From: Rhodospirillales bacterium
Lineage (GTDB): Bacteria > Pseudomonadota > Alphaproteobacteria > Rhodospirillales > UBA2165
DNA: 51,691 bases
Assembly: GCA_016777585.1 (NCBI GenBank)
Contig: JADHRD010000004.1
Coordinates: forward strand, 1-51,691
Direction of reading: 5' to 3'
Below the pieces are notes generated by a model that did not search any database, was not told the origin of the DNA, and saw only the letters and a program-made list of their open reading frames with translations. Shown piece after piece: positions 36,069 to 44,472 of this stretch; position 1 is the stretch's first letter; each line of letters starts with the position of its first letter. Both the position numbers and the translations under genes were made by a program.

Positions 36069-36608
36069 TTATTTTTTTATCGCACAAATCTTTTGTGTAA
36101 CAGCCTTTGATGGGCTATCAGAATAACCCTGTTGAGAATCCAAAATAAGAAGTTCTTTGCCGAAGAAATTTTTTAATTCATCTTCTAATAATAGATAATT
36201 TCGGTTCCTAGGCCTTCCATATAATTCATTTCCAACCATGAAGGTTTGAAAAATTAATACTCCACCAGTATCTAGCATCTCTATAATCTGCTGAAAAATT
36301 GGTCGATAGAGATAATTGACAACAACAATGCCATTAAACACTCCCGCATTAAATGGCGCGTGAGAATTAGTTTCGAGATCAGCTTTAATAATTCTGAGTT
36401 TAGGATGACCGTTGAAAATGCTAAGACTTGTAATATTTTGATCTACTGCAACGACATTATAACCTTTATCAAGAAAAAACTGTGTGTGGCGACCCTTACC
36501 AGCAGCCATGTCCAACACGGAACCTCCCTTTTTAATTTTGTTAAAGTGTTTTACCACCCAATCTTCTGGTGGCGATACGTTCTTTTTATAAATTTTAAAA
36601 CTCCTCAA
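36069..36608 (-). CDS. Class I SAM-dependent methyltransferase, unknown substrate
   Basis: About 179 residues. SAM-binding motif VLDMAAGKGRHTQFFLDKG near residues 31-49 and VVAVDQN after it; C-terminal part has GVLIFQTFMVG. It resembles small TehB-like methyltransferases. The upstream start is TTG, without a ribosome-binding site; a GAGGAG lies just after it, and the only codon at proper distance is an ATT near 36593, so the true start is unsettled. It is inserted, opposite in strand, between the nitrilase and DUF1178 genes. Confidence 0.8.
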   Translation of the reverse strand: MRSFKIYKKNVSPPEDWVVKHFNKIKKGGSVLDMAAGKGRHTQFFLDKGYNVVAVDQNITSLSIFNGHPKLRIIKADLETNSHAPFNAGVFNGIVVVNYLYRPIFQQIIEMLDTGGVLIFQTFMVGNELYGRPRNRNYLLLEDELKNFFGKELLILDSQQGYSDSPSKAVTQKICAIKK

Positions 36609-36726
36609 AATAAAGAATTAGATAGAGAACTTAACCTTCAATTAATAATAATTACCAGACTTGGCTTTCATGTTAAACTGATATAATGGTGACCTATTTT
36701 GAACGGATAGAGAAAGCACTAAATAA

Positions 36727-37212
36727 ATGATTTTATACGAATTGAAATGTTCTAAGAATCACACATTTGAAGCGTGGTTTAAAGATAGTTCAACTTATGA
36801 CGAACAGGCTAAATGTGGTGATATCTCTTGTCCGGTATGTTCTGATACCTCAATTGAAAAAGCAATAATGGCGCCGCGTATTTCTTCCTCAACCCGAAAA
36901 AAAGGTATTGAGCACGAACAACCTATAAATAAAAATACGAATTCAAATAATACCAATATGCTTTTTAACAAAGATAGTAATAATAAAATTGCTGAGAGAA
37001 TTAGAGAGTCAAGTGAGAAGATTCAAAAATATATCGAAGAAAATTGCGAAAATGTCGGGGAAAATTTTGCTGAAGAAGCAAGAGCAATTCATTATGGGGA
37101 AACAAAAAAACGCAATATCTACGGTGAGGCTACACATTCGGAAGTCTCAGATTTAGTTGAAGAAGACATTCCCATCAGCAGTATTCCTTGGAAAAAAAAT
37201 AAAATATCATAG
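36727..37212 (+). CDS. DUF1178 family protein
   Basis: 161 residues, function unknown. The N-terminus has MILYELKCSKNHTFEAWF, then a CPVC pair near residues 36-39, which with Cys9 and Cys31 could bind zinc. The C-terminal part has RAIHYGETKKRNIYGEA and the family ending with EDIPISSIPW. The middle (about 65-85) is low complexity, rich in Asn. It is convergent with ubiG, six bases apart. Confidence 0.92.
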   Translation: MILYELKCSKNHTFEAWFKDSSTYDEQAKCGDISCPVCSDTSIEKAIMAPRISSSTRKKGIEHEQPINKNTNSNNTNMLFNKDSNNKIAERIRESSEKIQKYIEENCENVGENFAEEARAIHYGETKKRNIYGEATHSEVSDLVEEDIPISSIPWKKNKIS

Positions 37213-37218
37213 TTGTTG

Positions 37219-37998
37219 TTATGACATTGTATTTTTTACCGACGTCATAAAATAATTAACATCAAGTTTCTTAGACAACGCCCAATCATCTCTTACAGGA
37301 TTATAACTTAATCCACAGACATCAACTGGTATCATGCCACATTCTTGAATATATTTTCCAAATTCGGATGGCCGCAGAAATTTGCCCCACTCGTGTGTTC
37401 CAAATGGTATCCAAGACAAAATAAATTCAGCCAAGAGTTTAGCTTGTACAAAAGATTTTAGGGTTCGATTTAAAGTTGAGCTAACCATTAGTCCTTTTGG
37501 CTTAAGCATATTATTGCAAGCAAACATAAAAGCGCTTACGTCTTGAACGTGCTCAATTACTTCAAAATTTATTAGTACATCAAAACTGCTAAATCCTTCG
37601 TCAAAGTCTTCGGGCAGAGTATTATAATATTCTATATCAAGTTTCATTTGGGCTGAGTGCTTTTTAGCTACGATTATATTCTGATAGGTTGCATCAATTC
37701 CTGTGATACTCGCGCCCAGTCTCGCTAAAGGCTCGCAAATCAAGCCTCCCCCACATCCTACATCAAGAATAGATAATCCTTTCAGGGGATGCATATTAGT
37801 CCCATCTAATTGAAAATATTCACATATCTGTTCCTTTAAATATTTCAAACGAATTGGATTAATTTTATGAAGTGATGAAAAACTGCCATTTTCGTCCCAC
37901 CAGTCAGACGACAGGCTTGCAAAATGCTTAACTTCTTTCTCTGATGCTGTACTCTTTTTATTTTTTTTATATTGTTTTTTTTGATCAATGGATAACAT
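37219..37998 (-). CDS. ubiG: Ubiquinone biosynthesis O-methyltransferase UbiG
   Basis: 259 residues. It catalyses both O-methylations in ubiquinone synthesis. Marks are KHFASLSSDWWDENGSF, HKINPIRLKYL, SAM site ILDVGCGGGLICEPLARLG near 80-98 and LINFEVIEHV; the final GLSYNPVRDDW fits too. The N-terminal 20 residues are rich in Lys and vary in the family. It is divergent from lysC (174 bases). Confidence 0.95.
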   Translation of the reverse strand: MLSIDQKKQYKKNKKSTASEKEVKHFASLSSDWWDENGSFSSLHKINPIRLKYLKEQICEYFQLDGTNMHPLKGLSILDVGCGGGLICEPLARLGASITGIDATYQNIIVAKKHSAQMKLDIEYYNTLPEDFDEGFSSFDVLINFEVIEHVQDVSAFMFACNNMLKPKGLMVSSTLNRTLKSFVQAKLLAEFILSWIPFGTHEWGKFLRPSEFGKYIQECGMIPVDVCGLSYNPVRDDWALSKKLDVNYFMTSVKNTMS

Positions 37999-38172
37999 CT
38001 ATTCTACCTAAATCAGCATACCTTGTGACATCACTTGCTAAACCAGTGTGATAAAGAGTATATACGGCATTATTTATCGCGTAAACAATAACAACCAAGA
38101 AGTAAACTCGTTTTATTTTCTAAATAAAAAATTTTCGCGGTTTAGAGGTCAAAATTTAAAGAAGAGTTAAAT

Positions 38173-39390
38173 ATGGGACGAATTGTTCAAAAATTTGGAG
38201 GAACTTCAGTAGCAAATGTTGAGTGTATTAAGAATGCTGCCAATAAGGTTTTAATAGAACACAATAAAGGGAATCAGGTTATTGTGGTTGTGTCTGCAAT
38301 GGCTGGCACGACAAATCAACTCATCAATTATATTGAGCAAATTACAGATCTATATGATCCAAAAGAATATGATGTAATTGTATCTGCTGGAGAACAATGG
38401 AATGCCGGATTAATGGCTTTAGCATTACAAAATTTAGGCTTAAATGCTAGATCTTGGTTAGGGTGGCAGATTGCAATCCAAACTGATCAAGTGCACTCAA
38501 AAGCTCGTATTCTGGGAGTAGAAATAGATGCTATCGAGGCCGCTCTCGTTAACACCGAGATTGTTGTCGTGCCCGGATTTCAGGGAGTCTCAAACAACAG
38601 AATCACAACGCTCGGACGCGGGGGCTCTGACCTAACTGCTGTTGCACTAGCCGGAGCTTTAAATGCAGATCGCTGTGATATTTTTACTGACGTTGATGGA
38701 ATTTATACAGCTGATCCAAGGTTAGTTAGCAAAGCGCAAAAATTAGGCAAAATAACATATGAAGAGATGCTTGAAATGGCATCCCTTGGCTCAAAAGTTC
38801 TTCAAACCAGATCTGTCGAATTAGCAATGAATTACGGGGTTAATTTGCAAGTGCGCTCAAGTTTTGATGATAAACCAGGAACAATTGTAGTTAGTGAGGA
38901 AGAAATTGTGGAACAACAAGTAGTAAGTGGAATATCCCAAAGTAAAGAAGAATCAAAAATTACTTTGCTTAAGATTGCCGACAAACCAGGCATTGCAGCT
39001 TCAATCTTTGGACCTTTGGCGGATGCATCTATAAATGTCGATATGATTGTTCAGAATATATCGGAGGATGGAAATACCACAGATTTAACATTTACTGTAA
39101 GCACGACTGATTTGAAAAATGCACTTGAAGTATTGGAAACCCGAGCGAATAATATTGGGGTAGGACAAATCATCGCAGACTCAAATGTTGTAAAAATCTC
39201 AGTGGTTGGAATAGGAATGAGATCGCACGCTGGTATCGCACAAAAAATGTTTATGGCATTGGCAGATAAAGGAATTAACATAAAGGTTATATCAACATCT
39301 GAAATTAAAGTAAGTGTGCTAGTAGCAGAAGAATATGGAGAGCTCGCGGTTCGAGCTTTACATTCAGCATACGGTTTAGACTCTAACTAA
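38173..39390 (+). CDS. lysC: Aspartate kinase (LysC)
   Basis: 405 residues. Phosphorylates aspartate at the head of the lysine, threonine and methionine pathways. N-terminal VQKFGGTSVAN is the kinase signature; FQGVSNNRITTLGRGGSDLTA and FTDVDGIYTADPR complete the active site. Two C-terminal ACT domains (about 265-405) give feedback control by lysine and threonine. AAGAG lies six bases before the ATG. ptsP follows after 16 bases. Confidence 0.96.
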   Translation: MGRIVQKFGGTSVANVECIKNAANKVLIEHNKGNQVIVVVSAMAGTTNQLINYIEQITDLYDPKEYDVIVSAGEQWNAGLMALALQNLGLNARSWLGWQIAIQTDQVHSKARILGVEIDAIEAALVNTEIVVVPGFQGVSNNRITTLGRGGSDLTAVALAGALNADRCDIFTDVDGIYTADPRLVSKAQKLGKITYEEMLEMASLGSKVLQTRSVELAMNYGVNLQVRSSFDDKPGTIVVSEEEIVEQQVVSGISQSKEESKITLLKIADKPGIAASIFGPLADASINVDMIVQNISEDGNTTDLTFTVSTTDLKNALEVLETRANNIGVGQIIADSNVVKISVVGIGMRSHAGIAQKMFMALADKGINIKVISTSEIKVSVLVAEEYGELAVRALHSAYGLDSN

Positions 39391-39406
39391 AATTGAAATT
39401 TAATAT

Positions 39407-41680
39407 ATGTCCCGTGTTAAACCTTTAACTGGATCAAGGCTGCTTCTGGCCCGTCTTCGTGATATAATGGCCAGTGATGATGTCACGCAGCAAGCCCGTT
39501 TAGATAAAATAGTGTCCATAATTGCCAACGATTTTGTTGCCGAAGTTTGTTCAATTTATGTATTAAGGGCGGGTGAAATTTTAGAGCTATTTGCTGCAAC
39601 GGGGCTTGCACCGGGGGCAATTCATTCAACGAAACTTGCCATAGGGGAAGGATTAATTGGTCGAATAGCGGCACAATCTAGACCATTAGCTTTATCAGAT
39701 GCACAAAGCCACCCACATTTCTCCTATCGACCAGAAACTGGTGAAGAAATTTTCCAATCGCTTGCCGGCGTACCTATTTTAAGAGGTGGAAGAGTAACAG
39801 GTGTATTGGCGGTCCAAAATCAGACTAGTCGATCATATACCGAGGAAGAAATTGAAATTCTAGAAACTACAGCCATGGTAGTAGCGGAATTAATTACCGG
39901 CGATAAATTACTTGGCAAAGATGAATTGCGGGCTACCGATGGAAGCACGTTAATGCCTATTATCCTTGATGGTGTAAGGTTAAACGGCGGCTTGGCTATT
40001 GGCAAAGCGATTTTCCATGAACGGGCAAGACCCATAATTAAATTAGTGTCTGATGATCCGGTAAAAGAGCAACAGCGATTAGACAGAGCTGTAATTGAAA
40101 TGCACGGTTCCATAGATCAGATGTTAGATGATCCCGAAATATCGAACGGAGGCGACCACAAAGATGTTTTAAAAGCCTATAGAATGTTTGCTGAAGACGT
40201 AGGGTGGTTATCTCGAATAACAGAAGCTATCGAAAATGGCCTAACAGCAGAAGCAGCAGTTGAAAAAGTTAGAAATGACACACGTGCTCGGTTTAGAAAA
40301 CAAACGAACCGCTATTTAAGGGAGAGAATGCATGATTTTGATGATTTAGCTCATCGCCTATTGCAACACTTAGTAGGAAAAATTGATAGCAATATACGTA
40401 ATAACCTTAGCAACGATACGATTCTTTTAGCCAGAAATATGGGACCCGCAGAATTATTAGATTATGATAGAAAATATTTAAAGGGCCTTATACTGGAAGG
40501 CGGGTCAACAACAACTCATTTAGCGATAGTTGCACGCGCATTGGACATTCCAGTAGTGGGAAAATTAGAGGACGCATTGGATAAAATCGAGCCACTTGAT
40601 GCCATAATTATTGACGGCGATAAGGGACAGATTTATATACGTCCAGGCCAGACTATCCTTCAATCATTTACTAATTCATTAAACTCCAAGAATGAACAAC
40701 TAGCGATATTTGCATCTTTACGCGATATTCCGGCGATGACTGAAGATAACATCAACATATCAATAAATATGAATGCGGGACTATTAGCAGATATTGACAA
40801 TTTGTCAGAAACTGGCGCAGATGGGATAGGGCTATTTCGCACAGAAATTCCCTTCATGGACAGTGACCAATTTCCCGACGTAAATCGCCAAACGGATTTA
40901 TATCGCCAAATAATTCGACGTTCAGAAGACAAAGAGGTTGTTTTCAGGACTTTGGATATTGGTGGCGACAAAGACCTCCCATATTGGGATACATACAAAG
41001 AAGAAAACCCTTCAATTGGGTGGAGAGCTATTCGGATCTCTCTTGATAGGCCTGCAATAGTACGACACCAATTACGTGCTCTTGTAAGCGCTACTGAAGG
41101 CCGAAATCTAAATATAATGTTTCCCATGATAACCGAAATAACTGAGTTTGATGCAGCCAAAGAAATTCTGCAGTTGGAAATACACCGCGCAGAGGCTAAA
41201 GGCCGTGAACCTATAAAAAATCTTAAAGTAGGGGCAATGCTTGAAGTGCCAGCACTTGTCTATCAAATGACAGCTTTACTAGAACGTTCAGACTTTATTT
41301 CTGTTGGAAGCAATGACCTTTTTCAATTCTTGTTTGCCAGTGACAGAAGCAATCCACGAATTGCAGATCGCTATGACTCACTATCAATGACCGGAATTAA
41401 TTTTCTCTCTCACATAGTTGAACAATGCAAACTTTCAGATACCCCTTTTAGTATTTGTGGAGAAATAGCTGGTCGTCCTTTAGATGCCATGGCTTTGATT
41501 GGAATCGGTTTTAGAAATCTTTCTATGCAGGCTTCATCTATTGGTCCGGTCAAAGCTATGATAAGAAGTCTCTCTGTTAATAAATTGGAACAATATTTGA
41601 GAAGTCTCCAGAGCCATCCATCGCACAATGTTAGGGAAAAGTTGCGCGAATTTGCGATTGACCATAACGTCATAATTTAA
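39407..41680 (+). CDS. ptsP: Phosphoenolpyruvate-protein phosphotransferase PtsP (EI-Ntr)
   Basis: 757 residues. First enzyme of the nitrogen-related phosphotransfer chain, passing phosphate from PEP to NPr. An N-terminal GAF sensor domain (about 20-160) is followed by the EI domain with the phosphorylated His371 in GGSTTTHLAIVAR, and the PEP-binding barrel with GIGLFRTEIPFM, FRTLDIGGDKDLPYW and Cys684 in ICGEIAGRP. The lysC-ptsP pair is conserved in alphaproteobacteria. NPr and EIIA-Ntr are not in this window. Confidence 0.96.
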   Translation: MSRVKPLTGSRLLLARLRDIMASDDVTQQARLDKIVSIIANDFVAEVCSIYVLRAGEILELFAATGLAPGAIHSTKLAIGEGLIGRIAAQSRPLALSDAQSHPHFSYRPETGEEIFQSLAGVPILRGGRVTGVLAVQNQTSRSYTEEEIEILETTAMVVAELITGDKLLGKDELRATDGSTLMPIILDGVRLNGGLAIGKAIFHERARPIIKLVSDDPVKEQQRLDRAVIEMHGSIDQMLDDPEISNGGDHKDVLKAYRMFAEDVGWLSRITEAIENGLTAEAAVEKVRNDTRARFRKQTNRYLRERMHDFDDLAHRLLQHLVGKIDSNIRNNLSNDTILLARNMGPAELLDYDRKYLKGLILEGGSTTTHLAIVARALDIPVVGKLEDALDKIEPLDAIIIDGDKGQIYIRPGQTILQSFTNSLNSKNEQLAIFASLRDIPAMTEDNINISINMNAGLLADIDNLSETGADGIGLFRTEIPFMDSDQFPDVNRQTDLYRQIIRRSEDKEVVFRTLDIGGDKDLPYWDTYKEENPSIGWRAIRISLDRPAIVRHQLRALVSATEGRNLNIMFPMITEITEFDAAKEILQLEIHRAEAKGREPIKNLKVGAMLEVPALVYQMTALLERSDFISVGSNDLFQFLFASDRSNPRIADRYDSLSMTGINFLSHIVEQCKLSDTPFSICGEIAGRPLDAMALIGIGFRNLSMQASSIGPVKAMIRSLSVNKLEQYLRSLQSHPSHNVREKLREFAIDHNVII

Positions 41681-41772
41681 CATGTGCATCAGTATTTTTT
41701 AAAGTTCTATATAATTCTTAACCAAGTTAGAGATATAGGCAATTGCTAAAATAGTATTTAAAGTAAAGATAT

Positions 41773-42126
41773 TTAAAATACTGACTCAAATTCAACCTCT
41801 CGATTTTGATCGTCAAAAAATAATACCCGAGGATTAATCTTCTCGTCAGTTACAACATATTGCGCCACCACAATTCGATCACCTTTGTAACACAATCTTG
41901 CACTAGGTCCATTAATGCCAACAGTAGTATCATCGGTACCCTCTATAACGTAAGTATCATAACGAGCACCATTATTAAAATTATAAATAGACACCATGTC
42001 TCCATATGACAATTGAGCTGATTTCATAATTAAGGAAGGTAGTGTAATTGAACCCGAATATAACAACTCACAGCGAGTCACGCACAGTCCGTGCAATTTC
42101 ACAGACATGACTGAACGCATAATCAT
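41773..42126 (-). CDS. panD: Aspartate 1-decarboxylase PanD
   Basis: About 117 residues. Makes beta-alanine for pantothenate and coenzyme A. The protein cuts itself between Gly and Ser in YSGSITL to form the pyruvoyl cofactor (Ser near residue 25); the conserved Arg is in NFNNGARYDTYVI and NGPSARLCYKGD is the second family motif. The frame opens at a GTG (42135), but the ATG at 42126 follows AGG at good distance and fits family length. It is downstream of and opposite to ptsP, with 92 bases between. Confidence 0.93.
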   Translation of the reverse strand: MIMRSVMSVKLHGLCVTRCELLYSGSITLPSLIMKSAQLSYGDMVSIYNFNNGARYDTYVIEGTDDTTVGINGPSARLCYKGDRIVVAQYVVTDEKINPRVLFFDDQNREVEFESVF

Positions 42127-42135
42127 TTTAATCAC

Positions 42136-42400
42136 CTAATGTTTATTGTAATTATCACTAGCGTTTGACTGTATTTTCGTTTGAAATGCAAGCTTTTGTT
42201 AGAAATTTTGATGGTTTCAAAGATTTAGATCTAAATAAATAGAGAATTAATTAGTCTAGAAATAAACTTTCCTCTTTATAAACAACAGTATTTATTATTT
42301 TTTTTGATCGCTTTAGAGAAAAAATCGTACAAAGTTTGGGTTTATAAAACAAAAAACTAAACTATCCACTCATTTTATTTTCAAAAGTAGTCAAAACAAG
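42136..42400. other. 265-base divergent intergenic region (panD / DUF3050)
   Basis: No gene seen in any frame. It contains a perfect 14-base palindrome ATTTAGATCTAAAT (42223-42236) that could be an operator. No clear -35/-10 pair could be chosen from the A/T-rich background. Confidence 0.4.
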
Positions 42401-43201
42401 ATGAATTTTCCCATAAAAGAGATTAGAAATCACGCCGACCAACTTAATAATAATGATTTGCTGAACGGTCGTGTCATTAAAGATACCAACGACTTAAGAA
42501 TATTAATGGAAAACCATGTTTTTGCTGTCTGGGACTTCATGAGCCTTGTAAAAAGCCTTCAACATTATTTGTGCAAAACGAGTAATTGTTGGCTACCTCA
42601 AGGCTATAATGTTCAAAGATCGAGAAGTGCGCGCTTAATCAACGAAATTGTTTTAAGCGAAGAAACAGATTTTGATTTGGATAACATAAATGTCATTAGT
42701 CATTTTGAGTTATACTGCAAAGCTATGGAAGAGATAGGTGCCGACATTCAACCAATAAGAACTTGGACAAGTGAGTTACAAAATAAACCAAACGGTAGTC
42801 ACTTTGATCACGGTTTGGTGCCAAAAGCGTCACAAAAGTTTATAAAAAAAACCTTTGAATTTATTGCAACTGGCAAGCCTCATGTTTTAGCAGCGGCGTT
42901 TGCTTTTGGCAGAGAAAATATTATTCCAGATATGTTTTTACAATTACAATCAGAGTTAAACATTAGTAAAATTAGCTGCCCTAGGTTTTTTTATTATTTA
43001 GATAGACACATAGAAGTGGATTCAGAAGAACATGGGCCAGCGAGCCTGGCTTTAGTTGAAGATTTATGTGAAAATAATCCACTTTGGATATCAGAAGCAA
43101 AAAACGTTGCAATTGAGGCAATTAACGCGAGAATAGAATTTTGGAATGATATTACTGACGTAATAACTATGAGTTATAAAAAATGCCTGAAAACGAAATA
43201 A
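42401..43201 (+). CDS. DUF3050 protein (haem-oxygenase-like fold)
   Basis: 266 residues. MENHVFAVWDFMSLVKSLQ near residues 36-54, NEIVLSEETD, HFELYCKAM, FAFGRENIIPD and a late EEHGP are the DUF3050 pattern. The helical family has a haem-oxygenase-like fold, and the spaced Glu/His residues could bind two metals as in related di-iron oxidases (inference). It overlaps the VOC gene by 19 bases and a glutathione peroxidase follows, so the three are one transcription unit. Nothing similar is known to me with a proven substrate. Confidence 0.85.
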   Translation: MNFPIKEIRNHADQLNNNDLLNGRVIKDTNDLRILMENHVFAVWDFMSLVKSLQHYLCKTSNCWLPQGYNVQRSRSARLINEIVLSEETDFDLDNINVISHFELYCKAMEEIGADIQPIRTWTSELQNKPNGSHFDHGLVPKASQKFIKKTFEFIATGKPHVLAAAFAFGRENIIPDMFLQLQSELNISKISCPRFFYYLDRHIEVDSEEHGPASLALVEDLCENNPLWISEAKNVAIEAINARIEFWNDITDVITMSYKKCLKTK

Positions 43202-43632
43202 AAATTTCATTTGATCATTATTTATTATTCGCAAAGAATTTGGATGAGACGGTAAAATGGTATGGTGATGTGCTCAATATGAGACCAGGGCCTCTCCCAG
43301 ACTTTGATGTACCTGTATTTTGGTTATATTTAGAGGACAAGCCAATAATACATGTTACAGAGCGCAAAAAAGAAAACCAAATTGAGTCCTATATTGGCAA
43401 AGTTGATTACGAAAATGACTTAGGAAGCGGTCGCATTGATCACATAGCGTTTAATTGTACTGGTTTGGAAAAAATGTTATCAAAATTAGATGGGTTAAAT
43501 ATTGAGTACACTGAACGAAGAGTGGATACGCAAAGTCGCTACCAAGTTTTTTTCTTTGACCCAAACGGCGTCAAGATTGAGCTTGATTTCCAAGCCGATG
43601 AAGCTGGAAATCGTATGATACCGGATGCTTGA
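43183..43632 (+). CDS. VOC family protein (glyoxalase/dioxygenase fold)
   Basis: 149 residues with two beta-alpha-beta-beta-beta modules: N-terminal FDHYLLFAKNLDETVKWYGD and C-terminal RIDHIAFNCTGL with FFFDPNGVKIELDF. Probable metal ligands are His in FDHYL, His in RIDHIAF, and Glu in KIELDF; IIHVTE adds another. This superfamily includes glyoxalases, extradiol dioxygenases and resistance proteins; the substrate is unknown. It overlaps DUF3050 by 19 bases and its stop touches the next gene's upstream TTG. Confidence 0.9.
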   Translation: MPENEIKISFDHYLLFAKNLDETVKWYGDVLNMRPGPLPDFDVPVFWLYLEDKPIIHVTERKKENQIESYIGKVDYENDLGSGRIDHIAFNCTGLEKMLSKLDGLNIEYTERRVDTQSRYQVFFFDPNGVKIELDFQADEAGNRMIPDA

Positions 43633-43643
43633 GAGGTATTCTA

Positions 43644-44234
43644 ATGCTATATAAGAAAAAAAATTTATCGTTACAGGCCCTGAGTATTCTTATTACTTGC
43701 CTGTTTTTAGTATCAATCTTTGTACCATCAGTATCTAAAGCGAAAAATGCATATGATTTCGAGTTTGTCTCGATCGATGGTTTGCCGATGAAACTGGCTA
43801 GTTATAAGAATAAAGTGTTATTGGTTGTGAATACTGCATCACAGTGCGGCTTTACCGGACAATACTCAGGTCTTCAAACTTTATGGAGTAAGTATAAAGA
43901 GAGAGGATTAATTGTCATCGGAGTGCCCTCGGCAGATTTTGGTAATCAGGAGTTTAATTCAAATGAGAAGGTTAAAGAGTTTTGCTCTGTCAATTTTAAT
44001 ATTGAATTCCCAATAACACAAATATCAAGTGTAATCGGTGATAAGGCCCATCCGTTCTTTAAATGGGCAAATGATTCTGTTGGCATTATAGGAAAACCCC
44101 GTTGGAATTTTCATAAGTTCCTAGTGGATCCAGAAGGAAAGTTGGTAGAGTGGTTTTCTTCAACTACTGAGCCAATGTCTAAAAAAGTGACTGAAATAAT
44201 AGAAAGTCAGATAGCCAATATTAAGCCTGAATAG
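43644..44234 (+). CDS. Exported glutathione peroxidase
   Basis: 196 residues. A signal peptide lies in the first 35 residues (LSILITCLFLVSIFVPSVSKA), so the enzyme acts in the periplasm. The peroxidase core has NTASQCGFTGQY with a catalytic Cys in place of selenocysteine, and the Trp-Asn motif in RWNFHKFLVD; it is a normal family length after cleavage. The frame opens at a TTG (43629) overlapping the VOC stop, but ATG at 43644 with GAGAGG seven bases upstream is better. It ends the DUF3050-VOC set. Confidence 0.9.
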   Translation: MLYKKKNLSLQALSILITCLFLVSIFVPSVSKAKNAYDFEFVSIDGLPMKLASYKNKVLLVVNTASQCGFTGQYSGLQTLWSKYKERGLIVIGVPSADFGNQEFNSNEKVKEFCSVNFNIEFPITQISSVIGDKAHPFFKWANDSVGIIGKPRWNFHKFLVDPEGKLVEWFSSTTEPMSKKVTEIIESQIANIKPE

Positions 44235-44250
44235 CGCATCTTTATTGATT

Positions 44251-44278
44251 TTTAGAACCTTCAGTGCTGAAATATAAT
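44251..44278 (+). promoter_or_regulatory. Possible promoter of the 30-aa membrane microgene
   Basis: TTTAGA (44251-44256), a 16-base spacer and a perfect TATAAT (44273-44278). Transcription would start near 44285 and leave a leader of about 28 bases. Confidence 0.5.
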
Positions 44279-44312
44279 AAGTTGTCACTCAATAAAAGAG
44301 AAGGGTAAGCTG

Positions 44313-44405
44313 ATGATAAAATTTATGATTGGTGTAATTTTTGGTATCTGGCTGGGATTAACCTTTCCAGATCAGTTTATACAGATAGTTAGAATACTGG
44401 ATTAA
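44313..44405 (+). CDS. Small membrane protein, 30 residues, unknown
   Basis: ATG at 44313, TAA at 44403-44405. The product is one hydrophobic helix with two Gly-rich turns (MIGVIFGIWLGLTF) and a short polar tail ending RILD. AAGGG lies about eight bases before the ATG. A perfect -10 (TATAAT) is 35 bases upstream and a strong hairpin follows 17 bases after the stop, so it appears to be a free-standing gene. Function unknown; membrane location is predicted only. Confidence 0.6.
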   Translation: MIKFMIGVIFGIWLGLTFPDQFIQIVRILD

Positions 44406-44421
44406 AACGTATACTATAAGT

Positions 44422-44454
44422 ATCATGCCCCAGCATAAGCAGCTGGGGTATGAT
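44422..44454. terminator. Bidirectional terminator-like hairpin
   Basis: A 13-base-pair stem (44422-44434 with 44442-44454, one G-T wobble) and a seven-base loop. It sits between the small membrane gene and gdhA, which are convergent. No long T run follows on either strand, so the stop may be weak or Rho-assisted. Confidence 0.6.
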
Positions 44455-44472
44455 CATCAAATCGTCACAAAA

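Noticed and set aside
36727-37212. DUF1178 gene as a horizontally acquired insert because of its Asn-rich part
   Set aside because: The gene sits in its usual alphaproteobacterial neighbourhood and low-complexity Asn tracts are common in A/T-rich genomes.
37999-38172. Divergent ubiG/lysC spacer as a lysine riboswitch
   Set aside because: It is about 170 bases, has no long paired helices or the conserved lysine-riboswitch core, and lysC starts with a plain AAGAG leader.
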